A stretch of 64,000 nucleotides of DNA from Gibbula magus (Eukaryota; Mollusca; Gastropoda; Trochida; Trochidae): assembly GCA_936450465.1 (NCBI GenBank), contig OW388299.1, forward strand, positions 37,397,548-37,461,547. Direction: 5' to 3'. Under the pieces are notes generated by a model. That model did not search any database. It had not been told where the DNA came from and was given only the letters and a program-made list of their open reading frames with translations. Shown here piece by piece: positions 21,690 through 32,707 of the stretch (its first letter is position 1; every line of letters begins with the position of its first letter). A program made the position numbers and the translations under genes.

Positions 21690-23207
21690 TTAGACAGACA
21701 CGAGAGTGGGCGACATTGGGAAGGTTTTGCGCATGCCCAGACACCTCTCTCTATCTATGAAGAGACTGTTGTTCTTGACCGACAGATCTTGCTCCAGAGT
21801 GGCCTTTGTCTGCAGGAGTACCTGCAGGGCGTTCTCGGACTGCCGCAGCTGAGCCTGCAGGGAGCTGACGGTGTCCTCGATCTCACCCACCTCAGAGACG
21901 AGTCTGTGCTGCACGGGATCCCTGCAGAGCTCGACGTTGGGTCGGCGGATCCTGGTGTCCAGACGGGTGTGAGCCACCTGCATGGGCGCCTCCTTGTCCT
22001 GGATGGACTTCTTCAGCAAAGAGATGTTCTTCTCCATGTCGAAGATCTCCTGCATGACCTTACTGAGGTGGTTCTGCAGATGGTTCCTGGTGTCGTGAGT
22101 CTCCTGGGCGCGATGGGTGAGGGCCACGTTCACGGCGTTCCATTCCTGCCACATCTGGTTGGAGCAGGAGTTGAGGGTGGTCTCCAACTCGTTCCTCATT
22201 GCCTTGGAGGCTGCCCGCTCGCTCTGGGACCTCTGGATGTTGTCGTTACTGAACTTGGCCCAGGAATCAGGTACAGAGAGAGTGTTGTCGATGCGATGGA
22301 CGCCGCTGTGGAAGGCCAGTCCTCGGGAGTTGTTCCTCATCCCGTGGCAGTTCTCGTCAAGATTCTGGGCCATGAACTTGTCACGTGCGTCCTTCTCTAG
22401 CTCGTGTTGGGCAGCGCGGTTCATGCTGAGCTGCACGTTGGCCTTCTCGATGGAGTTCCTCATCTTGTCCTGGCAACGCTTGATGATGTCCACTTCCTTG
22501 ATGAGTTCCTTCTCCGGGTTGTCGTGAACCAGATCAATGGTCTGCCTCTTCTCTCTGTTGTACAGACACTCCTGTGCCACGTGGAGCGGGTTGGCCGTCT
22601 CAGCGAGAGCCTTCTCCATGATCCTCTTGCTCTCCTGCAGAGCGTTGATCTCAGCGATCATGTTGTCTGTCTCGTGGTTGAGCTCATTCTTCCAGAAGTT
22701 GATGTCTCCAAGCCTCTCCCCGAGTCTCTTGCCAACATCTGTCTGGGTCCTCCTGGTCTTGTCGTTTGTCTCCCGGCACAGACGGACAGTGTCGAACCTC
22801 AGCCTCTCGCCTGTACTCCTGATCTTATCGGACGCCATGTAGTTACTCTGATTGGACATGCTCCAGTCGTTGGGCGTGTAGCGAGTGTACATAGCGTTCC
22901 TCCCTGATGCGAAGACCGGAGGAACCTTGATGCTGTCCATGGCGGTGAGCTGGTTCCTGGTGGACATCGGGTCAGGCATGCTGGACCTGAGAGGCTGACT
23001 GGGGTTGGACATGGCAGTCTGGTAGTATGAGCCGGGCCTCCAGGGAGTGGTGGTCATGGACCTCCTGAGTGGAGATGGTGCAGGGTAAGTGTCCTGGGCT
23101 GTGCAGGAGGACTTCATGGTGCTGATGGTGGGCAGGAAGTCGCTCTGGGTGTTGGCTCGGGGGCCGGTCATGTAGGTGGCAGTGCGGGTCTGGCCAAGAT
23201 ATTCCAT
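21690..23207 (-). CDS. tektin-3, copy 1 (intronless)
   Basis: A 505-residue tektin. Tektins are coiled-coil filament proteins bound inside the doublet microtubules of cilia and sperm flagella. Several features match tektin-3. The N-terminus is MEYLGQTRTATYM. The segment FLPTISTM is followed by PWRPGSYY and then YTRYTPNDWSMSN. The core has LGERLGDINFWKNEL and REKRQTIDLVHD. SVPDSWAKFSNDNIQRSQSE follows, and then the family signature RPNVELCRD at residues 421-429. The length is close to vertebrate tektin-3 (about 490). The start is the first ATG, preceded by a short leader shared with copy 2. No introns interrupt the frame, which suggests an origin by retroposition followed by tandem duplication. 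A TATA-like box lies 112-119 bp upstream. The plus-strand frames opposite it are shadows. Confidence 0.95.
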   Translation of the reverse strand: MEYLGQTRTATYMTGPRANTQSDFLPTISTMKSSCTAQDTYPAPSPLRRSMTTTPWRPGSYYQTAMSNPSQPLRSSMPDPMSTRNQLTAMDSIKVPPVFASGRNAMYTRYTPNDWSMSNQSNYMASDKIRSTGERLRFDTVRLCRETNDKTRRTQTDVGKRLGERLGDINFWKNELNHETDNMIAEINALQESKRIMEKALAETANPLHVAQECLYNREKRQTIDLVHDNPEKELIKEVDIIKRCQDKMRNSIEKANVQLSMNRAAQHELEKDARDKFMAQNLDENCHGMRNNSRGLAFHSGVHRIDNTLSVPDSWAKFSNDNIQRSQSERAASKAMRNELETTLNSCSNQMWQEWNAVNVALTHRAQETHDTRNHLQNHLSKVMQEIFDMEKNISLLKKSIQDKEAPMQVAHTRLDTRIRRPNVELCRDPVQHRLVSEVGEIEDTVSSLQAQLRQSENALQVLLQTKATLEQDLSVKNNSLFIDRERCLGMRKTFPMSPTLVSV

Positions 23208-23318
23208 TGTTGAGAGACAGTGAGATCCTTCACAAGACAGACTGACGGACAGGTTCGACTCCGGGAGTGAATTCAGTGAAACTCGAGACTGAACTGAGGA
23301 GAAGTGGCTCTGTGACGC

Positions 23319-23326
23319 ATATATAC
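23319..23326 (-). promoter_or_regulatory. TATA-like box of tektin copy 1
   Basis: GGTATATATGCG on the minus strand, about 112-119 bp upstream of the ATG. The orthologous place in copy 2 has TATATAAG. Conservation of position in both copies supports a real core promoter. Confidence 0.55.
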
Positions 23327-23504
23327 CAGTGTATCGGTTGTTGCGGAGATGTTACATGGACATTACCCAACCAGGATTTGGAACTACCTAGGGATACTAA
23401 TCCCTCGGTGTAGAGACCGACGGGCGTTACTAATGTCTCACTGGTTACATCTCCAGATGTTGCCTTGGCCCTCAGGTACTTGACACGGTATATACCCACT
23501 CACT

Positions 23505-23905
23505 TTATAATAGCAACTGCGATATTCAGATCATTATCCATTTGGCTTGGGTCTCGCCTCGAGTTGGCTCGTTCGAATGTCTTGCAGAGATAATTGTTTG
23601 CTTAAAACCAGAGCCACTGGTTTGGGAACATAATACTGAAATTGACGTCTAAAATAATGTTTCTTAAAATGTAAATTAATTTTCTCTTTAATGATTAGGA
23701 GAGTCCAAAATTTATATTTATTGATTTTTAAAGATTTACATTTGATTTTACCATCGAAAACATATATTGCCATTACTGTTTAAAATCAGTGTCACTGATC
23801 ACATTAAATATAATACTTCTTTGAGTACTTTTTGATACTCCAAAACAACTCCCACTTTCTAACGTTTTCGTATTTAATAAATACCATTTCGATACGTCTG
23901 ATGAA
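23505..23905. repeat. direct repeat of tektin 5' flank (copy 1)
   Basis: Partner of 19600-20035. It sits immediately upstream of the first tektin gene and contains only short frames without motifs. Confidence 0.7.
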
Positions 23906-24140
23906 CCGAGAAATCCTGGCCAGTGTTTGTCTTACCAATCAGGTATTTACCTCCTCATGTTTTAGGTTTGCAAATCCTCATTGTATAACATAATCATGTT
24001 AATCTCCTTATAGGAGAGTTTCCTCACTATCGGTGATATTGTGTAAATATAGGCCTACCGTACGCATGGAAAATAATTCATCTGACATCTGATATATTTT
24101 GTAACGATTTTGTACCTAGAAATATGTTGAGTTTCCGTTA
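23906..24140. other. intergenic, no feature seen
   Basis: No gene or repeat recognised. Confidence 0.4.
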
Positions 24141-24491
24141 AAGGGGCAATAGCACGTTTTTTTAATTAAAAAAAAATATTCCTGTTTATAATGATAGTTT
24201 GTGTCATTTAAATTAACTTTAGAGAGTAAAACACCTTATCACACAAAACCAATTATTCGTAGTAGTAATAAAGGTGTTGCGTATAAACTAAAAATGCATT
24301 GCGGCCATTTAATTGTGAACACAATTTATTATTTCGAATGACAAAAACGATTCCCATGGCCTTACTGAGCCATGTACATTCATTTTTAAATTGATTTTCC
24401 GAAGAGATAAGGGTGTTTTACTATTGGTAAAATTATTTTCCAAATACATTTCATCGACTTATTTGAGCGAAAAAACGTGCTACTGCTCCTT
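24141..24491. mobile_element. MITE family A, copy 2
   Basis: Starts AAGGGGCAATAGCACG, ends CGTGCTACTGCTCCTT, and is flanked on both sides by TA within TTAA (GTTAAAGGGG and CTCCTTTAAAG). The interior matches the copies at 7.4 and 32.7 kb. No coding capacity. Confidence 0.88.
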
Positions 24492-24629
24492 TAAAGTATT
24501 TTCAATTTCGGGGTTAAGCACGCCGCACAAACCAACAGGATTTGCATGAAATTCATGGTAGTTGCGGATTCCTGAAAAAGCACTTTCAAGTGGATGTGAC
24601 AAAGGGGTTAAAATGATAAGAATTATTGT

Positions 24630-24644
24630 GTGTGTGTGTGTACT
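24630..24644. repeat. (TG)n microsatellite
   Basis: Run of about seven TG units. Confidence 0.9.
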
Positions 24645-25470
24645 CTTGAATTAACAAACAAGTTAGAACAAATTCAACTACAAGCAGCAAGAATAGTTAC
24701 TGGTTTACCAAAGTATACATCACACACATTTCTGTATCTTGAAACTGGGAAACGTTACAAGAACGTCGGAGAAAAAGAAAGCTTAGTTTGATATAAAAAA
24801 TTAATAATGGATTAGCTCCTCAATACCTTGCTGATTCTTCCTCAGGATGTAGGTTTTAAATCCAATTATAATTTACGTAACTCCCAAAACATATCTACTC
24901 CTTATTCAAGACTGAAACATTAAAATAATTCCATCTTCCCGTCAACAATATGTTCTTGGAACGTTCTACCAACCACCCATCGTCTAAAACAGTTTCAAAT
25001 TTTGAATCAATTATTACTCATCAGCACGTTTCTGCACCACAGTACTATTCATGTGGTAACATAAAAAAATGGAATATAATTCATATTAAGTTGCGATATA
25101 CTGTAAGCTCGTTGAATTATGATTTATACAAGGTTGGAATTAGACTAAATGCAAACTGTACATGTGGTTACCATGTTTATCATTATATGTTTGAATGGAC
25201 ATAATATAACAAACAGAGAGAAGTGCTTGTATCCGCACTAAAGCGTATTTCTGTACCAGCATGTGTTTCAATTGATCTTAAACTTTTGCTAAAGGGAATG
25301 CAGACCTATTATTATATCAATATTACCGTTTATTTAATTTAGTCCAAAATTATATCAGTGACACAAAACGATTTGTTTAGAATCATAATGTTATCTTATA
25401 TCTCTACATTTATTTTACCCTTCTCTTGTTCATTATCTGTCATTGTGCTTGCCTGCTAAGGAGAGGGTAT
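24645..25470 (+). mobile_element. LINE remnant, C-terminal third of ORF2
   Basis: Pieces in shifting plus-strand frames read LTNKLEQIQLQAARIVTGLP, then KYTSHTFLYLETG, then NGLAPQYLADSSS, NYNLRNSQNISTPYSR, CNCTCGYHVYHYMFE-like, REVLVSALKRISVPACVS and LLLYQYYRLFNLVQNYI. This order is the tail of jockey/CR1-type LINE ORF2. Frameshifts and stops break it, so it is dead. The track 24950-25204 is one surviving piece. Confidence 0.85.
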
Positions 25471-25555
25471 TATAAGTTGGATAACTTGTTCCCAATACTT
25501 TTCTCAATGAATTAAAAATGTGTAAACCATAAGAATTATTATGTCTTTTTAAAGT

Positions 25556-26240
25556 TGAACAGTATGGCACGGTGGCGATATAAAGAAGCGATGAGATGGG
25601 AAATTATTGGCATGCAAAATTGCAAGAATGTCCGCCAGAGCAATTGGTCACCAGTTTAACATTCATCACTATTATTAGCAGAATTGTGAGCAAATCTATT
25701 GCTACCAACCGTGTATATAGTTGTCCAAGACCAAGGAAGACTAGCAGGGTGGAAGATAATGCCCTATATTCTAAAATGTATGGCCTCTGAAATAAATTTT
25801 TCCTGACATGTGTTCATTTTCAGAAAATCTCAATGGCAAGCGATACATCCGGGACATCATTAACCCATTTAGTAGCTCATCCGGACAATCTTGCTTTAGC
25901 AACTCAATCTTCACTCCTTAAATCATGCATGACAAGTCTTGACCTTACCGTTGCCATGCGTGTTTTCAGAACAATCATCGTCCAACTCCCTTGCCTGCTA
26001 TGAGTCCAGATCTGAACCCTTGGAACGTATGTAGGAAATTATTGGACGTCTAAGCCAAATAATGGAACCTCATCCACAGTCTCTTGCTGAGTTGGAGGCG
26101 GCATTGCATCGTGGGTGGCAGCAGCTGCATTTGGAACGAATTCGTAGATTCACTGGGGGCATGCTTAGAAGGGTCGACCCCATCATCCGGGCTCTTGGCG
26201 GGTGCTCTTGCTACTGGCACTTTGTTGGTGATTTAAACAG
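25556..26240 (+). mobile_element. Tc1/mariner transposase remnant
   Basis: The 5' piece resembles the Tc1 helix-turn-helix DNA-binding domain: RYKEAMRWEIIGMQN, a VRQ segment, then TIISRIVSKSIATNRV and RPRKTSRVEDNAL. After an internal deletion and frame breaks, the 3' piece has GKRYIRDIINPF, SPDLNPW and PHPQSLAELEAALHRGWQQL. The middle with the first catalytic aspartate is missing. DN-PH is lost and the last acidic residue region is frameshifted, so it cannot be active. It is flanked by a LINE remnant upstream and a Penelope end downstream. Confidence 0.88.
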
Positions 26241-26524
26241 AAAGGAACTTATTAAGACATCAGTCGATCTCCACAACAGCAAGGTTGTATGGTGGATCAA
26301 TTTTGATGAAATTCCCCATTATTCCCCGTGTTTAAAAGAAGAATAAACTTGTTATCACTCATGACCAATGTATGTAATGATCCCTTACTCAATATGTTTC
26401 ATGCCAGAGTTGTATCAGACTTATTCCTGACTTGCTGTGGTGACATTTTTAAATCTAACTTGTGAACATTAATTTTCGCTTAATTAATGTCACTATGTAT
26501 ATGTATCCCATCTTGTTATACCCT

Positions 26525-26616
26525 ACATTCCACCTGATGAAGGAGTATGCCGGTACTCTGAAACGTCATGTTTGTTCACAATAAAGAAAAAAAGTTGTTA
26601 TCCTGGAAATCTTTAT
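26525..26616 (+). mobile_element. Penelope-type end with hammerhead ribozyme core
   Basis: Contains in order CAC, CTGATGA (26534-26540), GGAGTA (26542-26547), loop TGCCGG, TACTCT (26554-26559), GAAAC (26560-26564), GTC, ATG, then the shared tail AATAAAG...AAGTTGTTATCC. This fits the minimal hammerhead. Stem II has six pairs with one G-U and an extra A next to the core. Stem III is reduced to AC/GU with no loop, followed by the GUC cleavage triplet. Stem I is CAC with AUG (one mismatch; GUG in the sister copy at 11.1 kb). Such loopless stem III ribozymes are described in Penelope-like elements and proposed to work as dimers. Confidence 0.75.
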
Positions 26617-27162
26617 TGTCTTCATTCCACCTCTAAACGATCTTCAGATATGAGTACATGTTGAATATAGAACTACAAGTCGTCCAATGAGAGAGGGCTT
26701 TAATTCAACTACCAACGTGTGGAAAGTTATACAGATTACCATGCTAATCGTGACAAACGTAGCAGTAAAGCAAAGAAAATACCAAACGATACGTCAAACT
26801 CGCTTTCGCTCATTGCATACAGTTTCCATAGCCAACATTTTTTTAGTGTTTTGTATATGTCTGTTGTGTTCTTCTTTTCATAAAGGTCTAATCGAACAAT
26901 ATTGAAAAAGGGCGTCTCACGTTTCGCTGTTTTTTGTATAAAAGACACCCTGGAAAATAACACCTTCTTTGCCTCTAAAAATACACAAGGTAACGTCGGT
27001 TAGCAATATGCTTGTCTCGGCTCCATAGAGTCATCACGTGACAATGGGTATATATTTAGCTCATAGAAGCTCTTTAGTTTCCAGGGCGTCGATTCTTAAC
27101 GTGGCGATCAAACAAAGACGGCGTGGTCCCAGGATCGTGAAGAAACATCTTAGTAAAGCAAA

Positions 27163-27394
27163 TTAACGGTAGCCTGCGTCGAAAATAAAAATGAGATTAC
27201 TTTTATCTATTTATGGTGATTGACGTGTCTGCTAACGAGTCACAGACCCCAAATGTCAGACAATTGAAGTAATTGGTAGTAAAGATTACTGCATGTAAAC
27301 AGTGAAACGAACCATAACTCATAAGCAGACACGCTAAACACCAAAGAAAGATAAAAATGATCTCATTTTTATCCTGGACGCAGTGCCCCTTTAA
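27163..27394. mobile_element. MITE with about 60-bp inverted ends
   Basis: The left end CTGCGTCGAAAATAAAAATG and the right end CATTTTTATCCTGGACGCAG are inverted, extending inward through ACGTGTCTGCT / AGCAGACACGC. TTAA is present at both outer boundaries (27163-27166 and 27391-27394), consistent with a TTAA target duplication. No coding capacity. Confidence 0.8.
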
Positions 27395-27639
27395 GTGGCT
27401 TCATGATTCTGAGCCATGGTTATTACAAATGACCATTTTTATTATAGGATACTGCTTCTGTAATGTACTCGTGTCCTGAACCACATTCCCTATAATTTCA
27501 TATCTGATAGTTACACCAGTGTTATTTGACAATAAATTAAGATCCCCTAACTTTCCCGAGAACTCAGTTTTATGAAGATCATTTTCATTGTATAGGATTT
27601 AAGATAATACCTGACTTACGCGTTTCTTGTATGAGACTA

Positions 27640-27925
27640 ATTACTACGAATGGGGATTTTTTGTAATAGAGAAATTCGAGGGTAAACCAAAACGTTGTCG
27701 ATCAGCTCGGACACTGCCAATATTGCTCGAATTGAAGTTCTTCGTTGGTTTGTTATGTATAGCCATACAAGAGTTATTGGGCTTCTGGAATCAGGGTATT
27801 GTTGTAGAGTAGCAGATACAACACGGGTAGAGCAGGATGCCTTCAAAATGGCCCGGTCGCAGAGTTCCTTTACAATTTTGGCCCTTATTTCTTGCACAAG
27901 CCTTCTGACACCAATGAATGAACTT
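27640..27925. other. spacer between tektin units, no gene seen
   Basis: Short overlapping frames on both strands (27627-27937) share no recognised motif. Confidence 0.4.
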
Positions 27926-28500
27926 TTAACACCATAGCTGTACTCGAAACATAATCGGTTCTGACATGGTTTATTGATTTTGTTTGAGAAATTCTCTATA
28001 TAATCTCTTACAATTAACTTGCTGAAGTGATGAAATCCTCAGACGTTGAAATACACTGTTTTGACACCGTCTGTGATAGTGTTAGTTGATCCTGTGTACT
28101 CTGCGTACGCTGAACAAACTTTGGGGGTAACACTTATATCGTGAAGTTAGACAGAAGGGTTAACTGTATGACAATTCGATCGTGTATCATAAAAAGGTTC
28201 CTTTTCCATCAGAGTAAATCCCAATTCAGCCAGCGTTTAAAAATGCTGACCAGTTTGTTTCGAGAACACTGTTATATAGCAGGCACTGAACACTTGCAAA
28301 TGGTAAGTTATAAAAGGATTTATTCTAGATTCAACAACCTGAAATCTGCTTCCATGGAGCTTAAACAATCACTTTAACAAATACAGGCATAAGGTTAACA
28401 CTAAAGTGAAATACGAAATGCGAAAATTATCAGTGAACAATAATTTATTTACAAGTACTTACAAAATTCAAGGTGGTTATTTCACAATCCGTAAATATAA
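27926..28500. repeat. 3' flank of tektin duplication unit 2
   Basis: Counterpart of 20485-21685. It lacks the LINE insertion seen there. Confidence 0.7.
28444..28449 (-). terminator. polyadenylation signal AATAAA for tektin copy 2
   Basis: AATAAA on the minus strand, about 55 bp beyond the stop, as in copy 1. Confidence 0.7.
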
Positions 28501-28503
28501 GAG

Positions 28504-30021
28504 TTAGACAGACACGAGAGTGGGCGACATTGGGAAGGTTTTGCGCATGCCCAAACACCTCTCTCTATCTATGAAGAGACTGTTGTTCTTGACCGACAGA
28601 TCCTGCTCCAGAGTGGCCTTTGTCTGCAGGAGTACCTGCAGGGCGTTCTCGGACTGCCGCAGCTGAGCCTGCAGGGAGCTGACGGTGTCCTCGATCTCGC
28701 CCACCTCGGAGACGAGTCTGTGCTGCACAGGATCCCTGCAGAGCTCAACGTTGGGTCGGCGGATCCTGGTGTCCAGACGGGTGTGAGCCACCTGCATGGG
28801 CGCCTCCTTGTCCTGGATGGACTTCTTCAGCAAAGAGATGTTCTTCTCCATGTCGAAGATCTCCTGCATGACCTTGCTGAGGTGGTTCTGCAGATGGTTC
28901 CTGGTGTCGTGAGTCTCCTGGGCGCGATGGGTGAGGGCCACGTTCACGGCGTTCCATTCCTGCCACATCTGGTTGGAGCAGGAGTTGAGGGTGGTCTCCA
29001 ACTCGTTCCTCATCGCCTTGGAGGCTGCCCGCTCGCTCTGGGACCTCTGGATGTTGTCGTTACTGAACTTGGCCCAGGACTCGGGTACAGAGAGAGTGTT
29101 GTCGACACGGTGGACGCCGCTGTGGAAGGCCATTCCACGAGAGTTGTTCCTCATCCCGTGACAGTTCTCGTCAAGATTCTGGGCCATGAACTTGTCACGT
29201 GCGTCCTTCTCTAGCTCGTGTTGGGCAGCGCGGTTCATGCTGAGCTGCACGTTGGCCTTCTCGATGGAGTTCCTCATCTTGTCCTGGCAACGCTTGATGA
29301 TGTCCACTTCCTTGATGAGTTCCTTCTCCGGGTTGTCGTGAACCAGATCAATGGTCTGCCTCTTCTCTCTGTTGTACAGACACTCCTGCGCCACGTGAAG
29401 CGGGTTGGCCGTCTCAGCGAGAGCCTTCTCCATGATCCTCTTGCTCTCCTGCAGAGCGTTGATCTCGGCGATCATGTTGTCTGTCTCGTGGTTGAGCTCA
29501 TTCTTCCAGAAGTTGATGTCTCCAAGCCTCTCCCCGAGTCTCTTGCCAACATCTGTCTGGGTCCTCCTGGTTTTGTCGTCTGTCTCCCGACACAAACGGA
29601 CGGTGTCGAACCTCAGCCTCTCGCCTGTACTCCTGATATTATCGGACGCCATGTAGTTACTCTGATTGGACATGCTCCAATCGTTTGGCGTGTAGCGAGT
29701 GTACATCGCGTTCCTCCCTGATGCGAAGACCGAGGGAACCTTGATACTGTCCATGGCGGTAAGCTGGTTCCTGGTGGACATAGGGTCAGGCATGCTGGAC
29801 CTGAGAGGCTGACTTGGGTTGGACATGGCAGTCTGGTAGTATGAGCCGGGCCTCCAGGGAGTGGTGGTCATGGACCTCCTGAGTGGAGATGGTGCAGGGT
29901 AAGTGTCCTGGGCCGTGTAGGAGGACTTCATGGTGCTGATGGTGGGCAGGAAGTCGCTCTGGGTGTTGGCTCGGGGGCCGGTCATGTAGGTTGCAGTGCG
30001 GGTCTGGCCAAGATATTCCAT
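28504..30021 (-). CDS. tektin-3, copy 2 (intronless)
   Basis: A 505-residue tektin-3 paralogue of the gene at 21690-23207, intact and in the same orientation. I count seven amino-acid differences: C35Y, P96S, K127N, N147D, L296M, I305V and D313E (copy 1 to copy 2). All are outside the RPNVELCRD signature and mostly conservative. Many of the nucleotide differences I noticed are silent, which points to purifying selection or gene conversion keeping both proteins alike. Promoter, leader, stop and polyadenylation signal are duplicated with it, so both copies are likely expressed in ciliated or sperm cells. The opposite-strand frames (for example 28720-29214) are shadows. Confidence 0.95.
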   Translation of the reverse strand: MEYLGQTRTATYMTGPRANTQSDFLPTISTMKSSYTAQDTYPAPSPLRRSMTTTPWRPGSYYQTAMSNPSQPLRSSMPDPMSTRNQLTAMDSIKVPSVFASGRNAMYTRYTPNDWSMSNQSNYMASDNIRSTGERLRFDTVRLCRETDDKTRRTQTDVGKRLGERLGDINFWKNELNHETDNMIAEINALQESKRIMEKALAETANPLHVAQECLYNREKRQTIDLVHDNPEKELIKEVDIIKRCQDKMRNSIEKANVQLSMNRAAQHELEKDARDKFMAQNLDENCHGMRNNSRGMAFHSGVHRVDNTLSVPESWAKFSNDNIQRSQSERAASKAMRNELETTLNSCSNQMWQEWNAVNVALTHRAQETHDTRNHLQNHLSKVMQEIFDMEKNISLLKKSIQDKEAPMQVAHTRLDTRIRRPNVELCRDPVQHRLVSEVGEIEDTVSSLQAQLRQSENALQVLLQTKATLEQDLSVKNNSLFIDRERCLGMRKTFPMSPTLVSV

Positions 30022-30330
30022 TGTTGAGAGACAGTGAGATCCTTCACAAGACAGACTGATCTAAGGATGGACTAGTTCGACTCAAGGAGTGAATTCAGTG
30101 AAACTCGGGACTGAACTGAGGAGTAGTGACTCTCTGTAGCTTATATACGTGTGTATCCGACTCGGTTGTTGAGGAGACGTTACGTGGACCTTACCCAACC
30201 AGATTTGGAACTACCAAGAGATACTAATCCCTCGGTGTAGAGACCGACCGGCGTTACTAATGTCTCACTGGTTACATCTCCAGATATTCAGCCAGGGGAT
30301 CGTTGCCTTGGCCCTGAGACTCTTGATAAC
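30022..30330. repeat. 5' flank of tektin duplication unit 2
   Basis: Matches 23208-23480, including GTTGAGAGACAGTGAGATCC, ACTAATCCCTCGGTGTAGAG and TGTCTCACTGGTTACATCTC. A short extra segment around 30285 distinguishes the copies. Similarity stops near 30330. Confidence 0.85.
30140..30147 (-). promoter_or_regulatory. TATA box of tektin copy 2
   Basis: TATATAAG on the minus strand, about 119 bp upstream of the ATG, in the same place as the TATA-like box of copy 1. Confidence 0.6.
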
Positions 30331-32707
30331 AGTGTATGTCCACTCGCTCGTGTAATGGGAAGGATAAGCTTAATCTAGATTAGTGGCATTGAATGGTCAG
30401 ATACAGTTTTGGATAAAAGATATAAGCGTTGTAAGAAAAGAGTCCTATGTTCTAACTAACACATCGTTCCTCGCGAGTATCGTGTTTTTTTAAAATTAGT
30501 TGTTCGCGAGCGCTGGCGATCATCCCGGGAAATGTAATTTTACTGAAAACATGTCAGGTTGGAGTTCTTTTCATTACTCTTATATATGCTGGTCTGAACA
30601 TATGTTAAGGATATGCTTAGTTTGTAGCGGCAATTTATCTAAAATGCAAAAAATCTATATATGTTCATGTTTCTGAAAAACACACGTTTTAGGAAATCAT
30701 CGTTTTGGAATATCCTTAACAAGTTGAGATAGGAGTGTCAAAAAGGGCGTCCTACAGTAATGATGTGTAACCAAATTCAAGTCGAAGAAGATCATTTATG
30801 TCGACATCATCTTTTATTAATTAAGTTTCCAATTGATAAATTATTAACTTAAATGTCAAACATTCTGAATGTGTAAATGTGGCCTGACGTTTCTTTTGCA
30901 CGTCATTTTATGTGATATTTTGTCTGCGCTTGGTGACTAGAGAAAGTATATTAATAGTTGAACACTTTTATAAGTATGATTAGATAAGTTATGCTTGTTT
31001 TAATATACGTGACGGTGTACGTAGACAGTTAAGAACTTGAATATAAAGGAAAGAACTGTTTGTATTAATATTTAGCTAAAATATATTTCTATTTATTGAC
31101 AGTCCTTTGACAATTTTAAATACTTATAATCATTCACAGAAACATTTGTTTATCATTATATTTTTGTACATGTCGTATACGTTTGATGAAATGTTTTTCG
31201 TTAAAAACATTAAAAACGCCCGTGTCAGACTACATCGAATAAACGTTAACTAGGAAGAACATTATTTGTTGGAGTTTTGTTTAAGCATAATGTCATTAAT
31301 AAATTTAAATCTGTATCCTTATAAATATATCTTGTCAATCTTGGTTTCCTTTGTTGAGGAGTCCATTAGCGACCTTTGTCTCGACTAAAAGTTAAAGATA
31401 GTCTTTCATTTCGCAAGGCTAGATTGGTCAATATCGAAAAAAGGGAAAAGGGAATCTCGAGTTTTCTTTTCTTTTAAATTTTCTTTTTAAATTTATAGTT
31501 TGTTTTAGAAATGTTAAATTTAGAGTCTGAAAGTTAATCTGGCGATATATAAATATAATTTATGAAAGTGAGATTCCAGTATAGATAGATTGTGTAGATT
31601 TCAGACATAAATAAATACCTTTTCATGAACATGAATTTGTTATTATTTTACATTTACAGTTGTAAATTTATCACAGTAAAGTTAAAACATGAGCATTGTC
31701 AATTAATGTGAAAAGATTATGCTGTTGATGTACAAATGTACAACTCAATTAATCAAAGATAGTCAAGTTCGCATGTGTGGCTTTAGTCAGTCCATGGGAG
31801 GTAACTCGTGTTAGACTAAATCGTACAGACGTTTAACTGGGCGTGTTGGTAAAATTAAGTATAAGATAAACATCTGTTTATCCTTATGAATATATCTTGT
31901 CAACCTCGGTTTCCAGTGTAGAGGAGGCTATTGGCACATGCTATACATATTAATGCGGATATGTAACTTACAGCAAGGTAATTTACACAATGTACATATA
32001 AGTAATATACTATTATCGATTTGGAGTGAATTTCTCAGGTTTACAATTGAAATGAGCATCCATATCGGTTTTATGAATTTTTTGGTTTTTTTGGGTTTTT
32101 TTGTAGACCTGTAATATTTTACTTTAGGGAGAACGATATTTTTCCCTTTTTTTTTACATATTTTGTGGTCCAGGTAAATGACAAAATTACATTTTACATT
32201 TACATTTACAGTTACATTTCATGACAAAATGGGGTACATACATTTACATAGCAACTAGTTATATTTCATGACAAGGTACATACGTACATGTAGATAAAAT
32301 ATATTCGCAAGTGGCTGCTCGGTTCACTTATAATCAGGATTATTTTCCGAGTATTAAATGTACTGATGATCAATATTGGAAAAAAAACATTTCTTCCGTT
32401 CCTGTTGACAGAAAAAACATATCGCGACATATCATAGTAGCTTACAATATCCTTGTTTTAAATGTTCTGACTTTCGTGTACAACTATCTAAGCTGCATCT
32501 ATAGATATATTGTTTGACCAGTAAAATGATTGCATTTACAAGATTATTGTTCTTTCCTTTCATTCCCAATATAATGATTTTGTTTGTAAATTCCAAGCTC
32601 AACTGAGTTTAACCATGATATTTTCACAATTTGAAGATAGGTTCACTTTCCCATAGCATAATTATGTTTGGTTCTATTTCCGTTTCACAGAATGGACATA
32701 GTGGTTA
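30331..32707. other. intergenic, no gene seen
   Basis: About 2.4 kb of AT-rich DNA. Two diverged blocks resemble each other (31225-31370 and 31812-31925: CAGAC...CGT, TAAATATATCTTGTCAA-like, GGTTTCC...GAGGAG), suggesting an old local repeat. Simple TTTACATTTACA repeats lie at 32190-32215. Confidence 0.5.

Noticed and set aside
21789..22907. Several long plus-strand open frames (up to 203 codons) opposite tektin copy 1
   Set aside because: They are antisense shadows of a GC-rich conserved coding sequence. The minus-strand frame matches tektin-3 along its full length, and the same shadows recur opposite copy 2.
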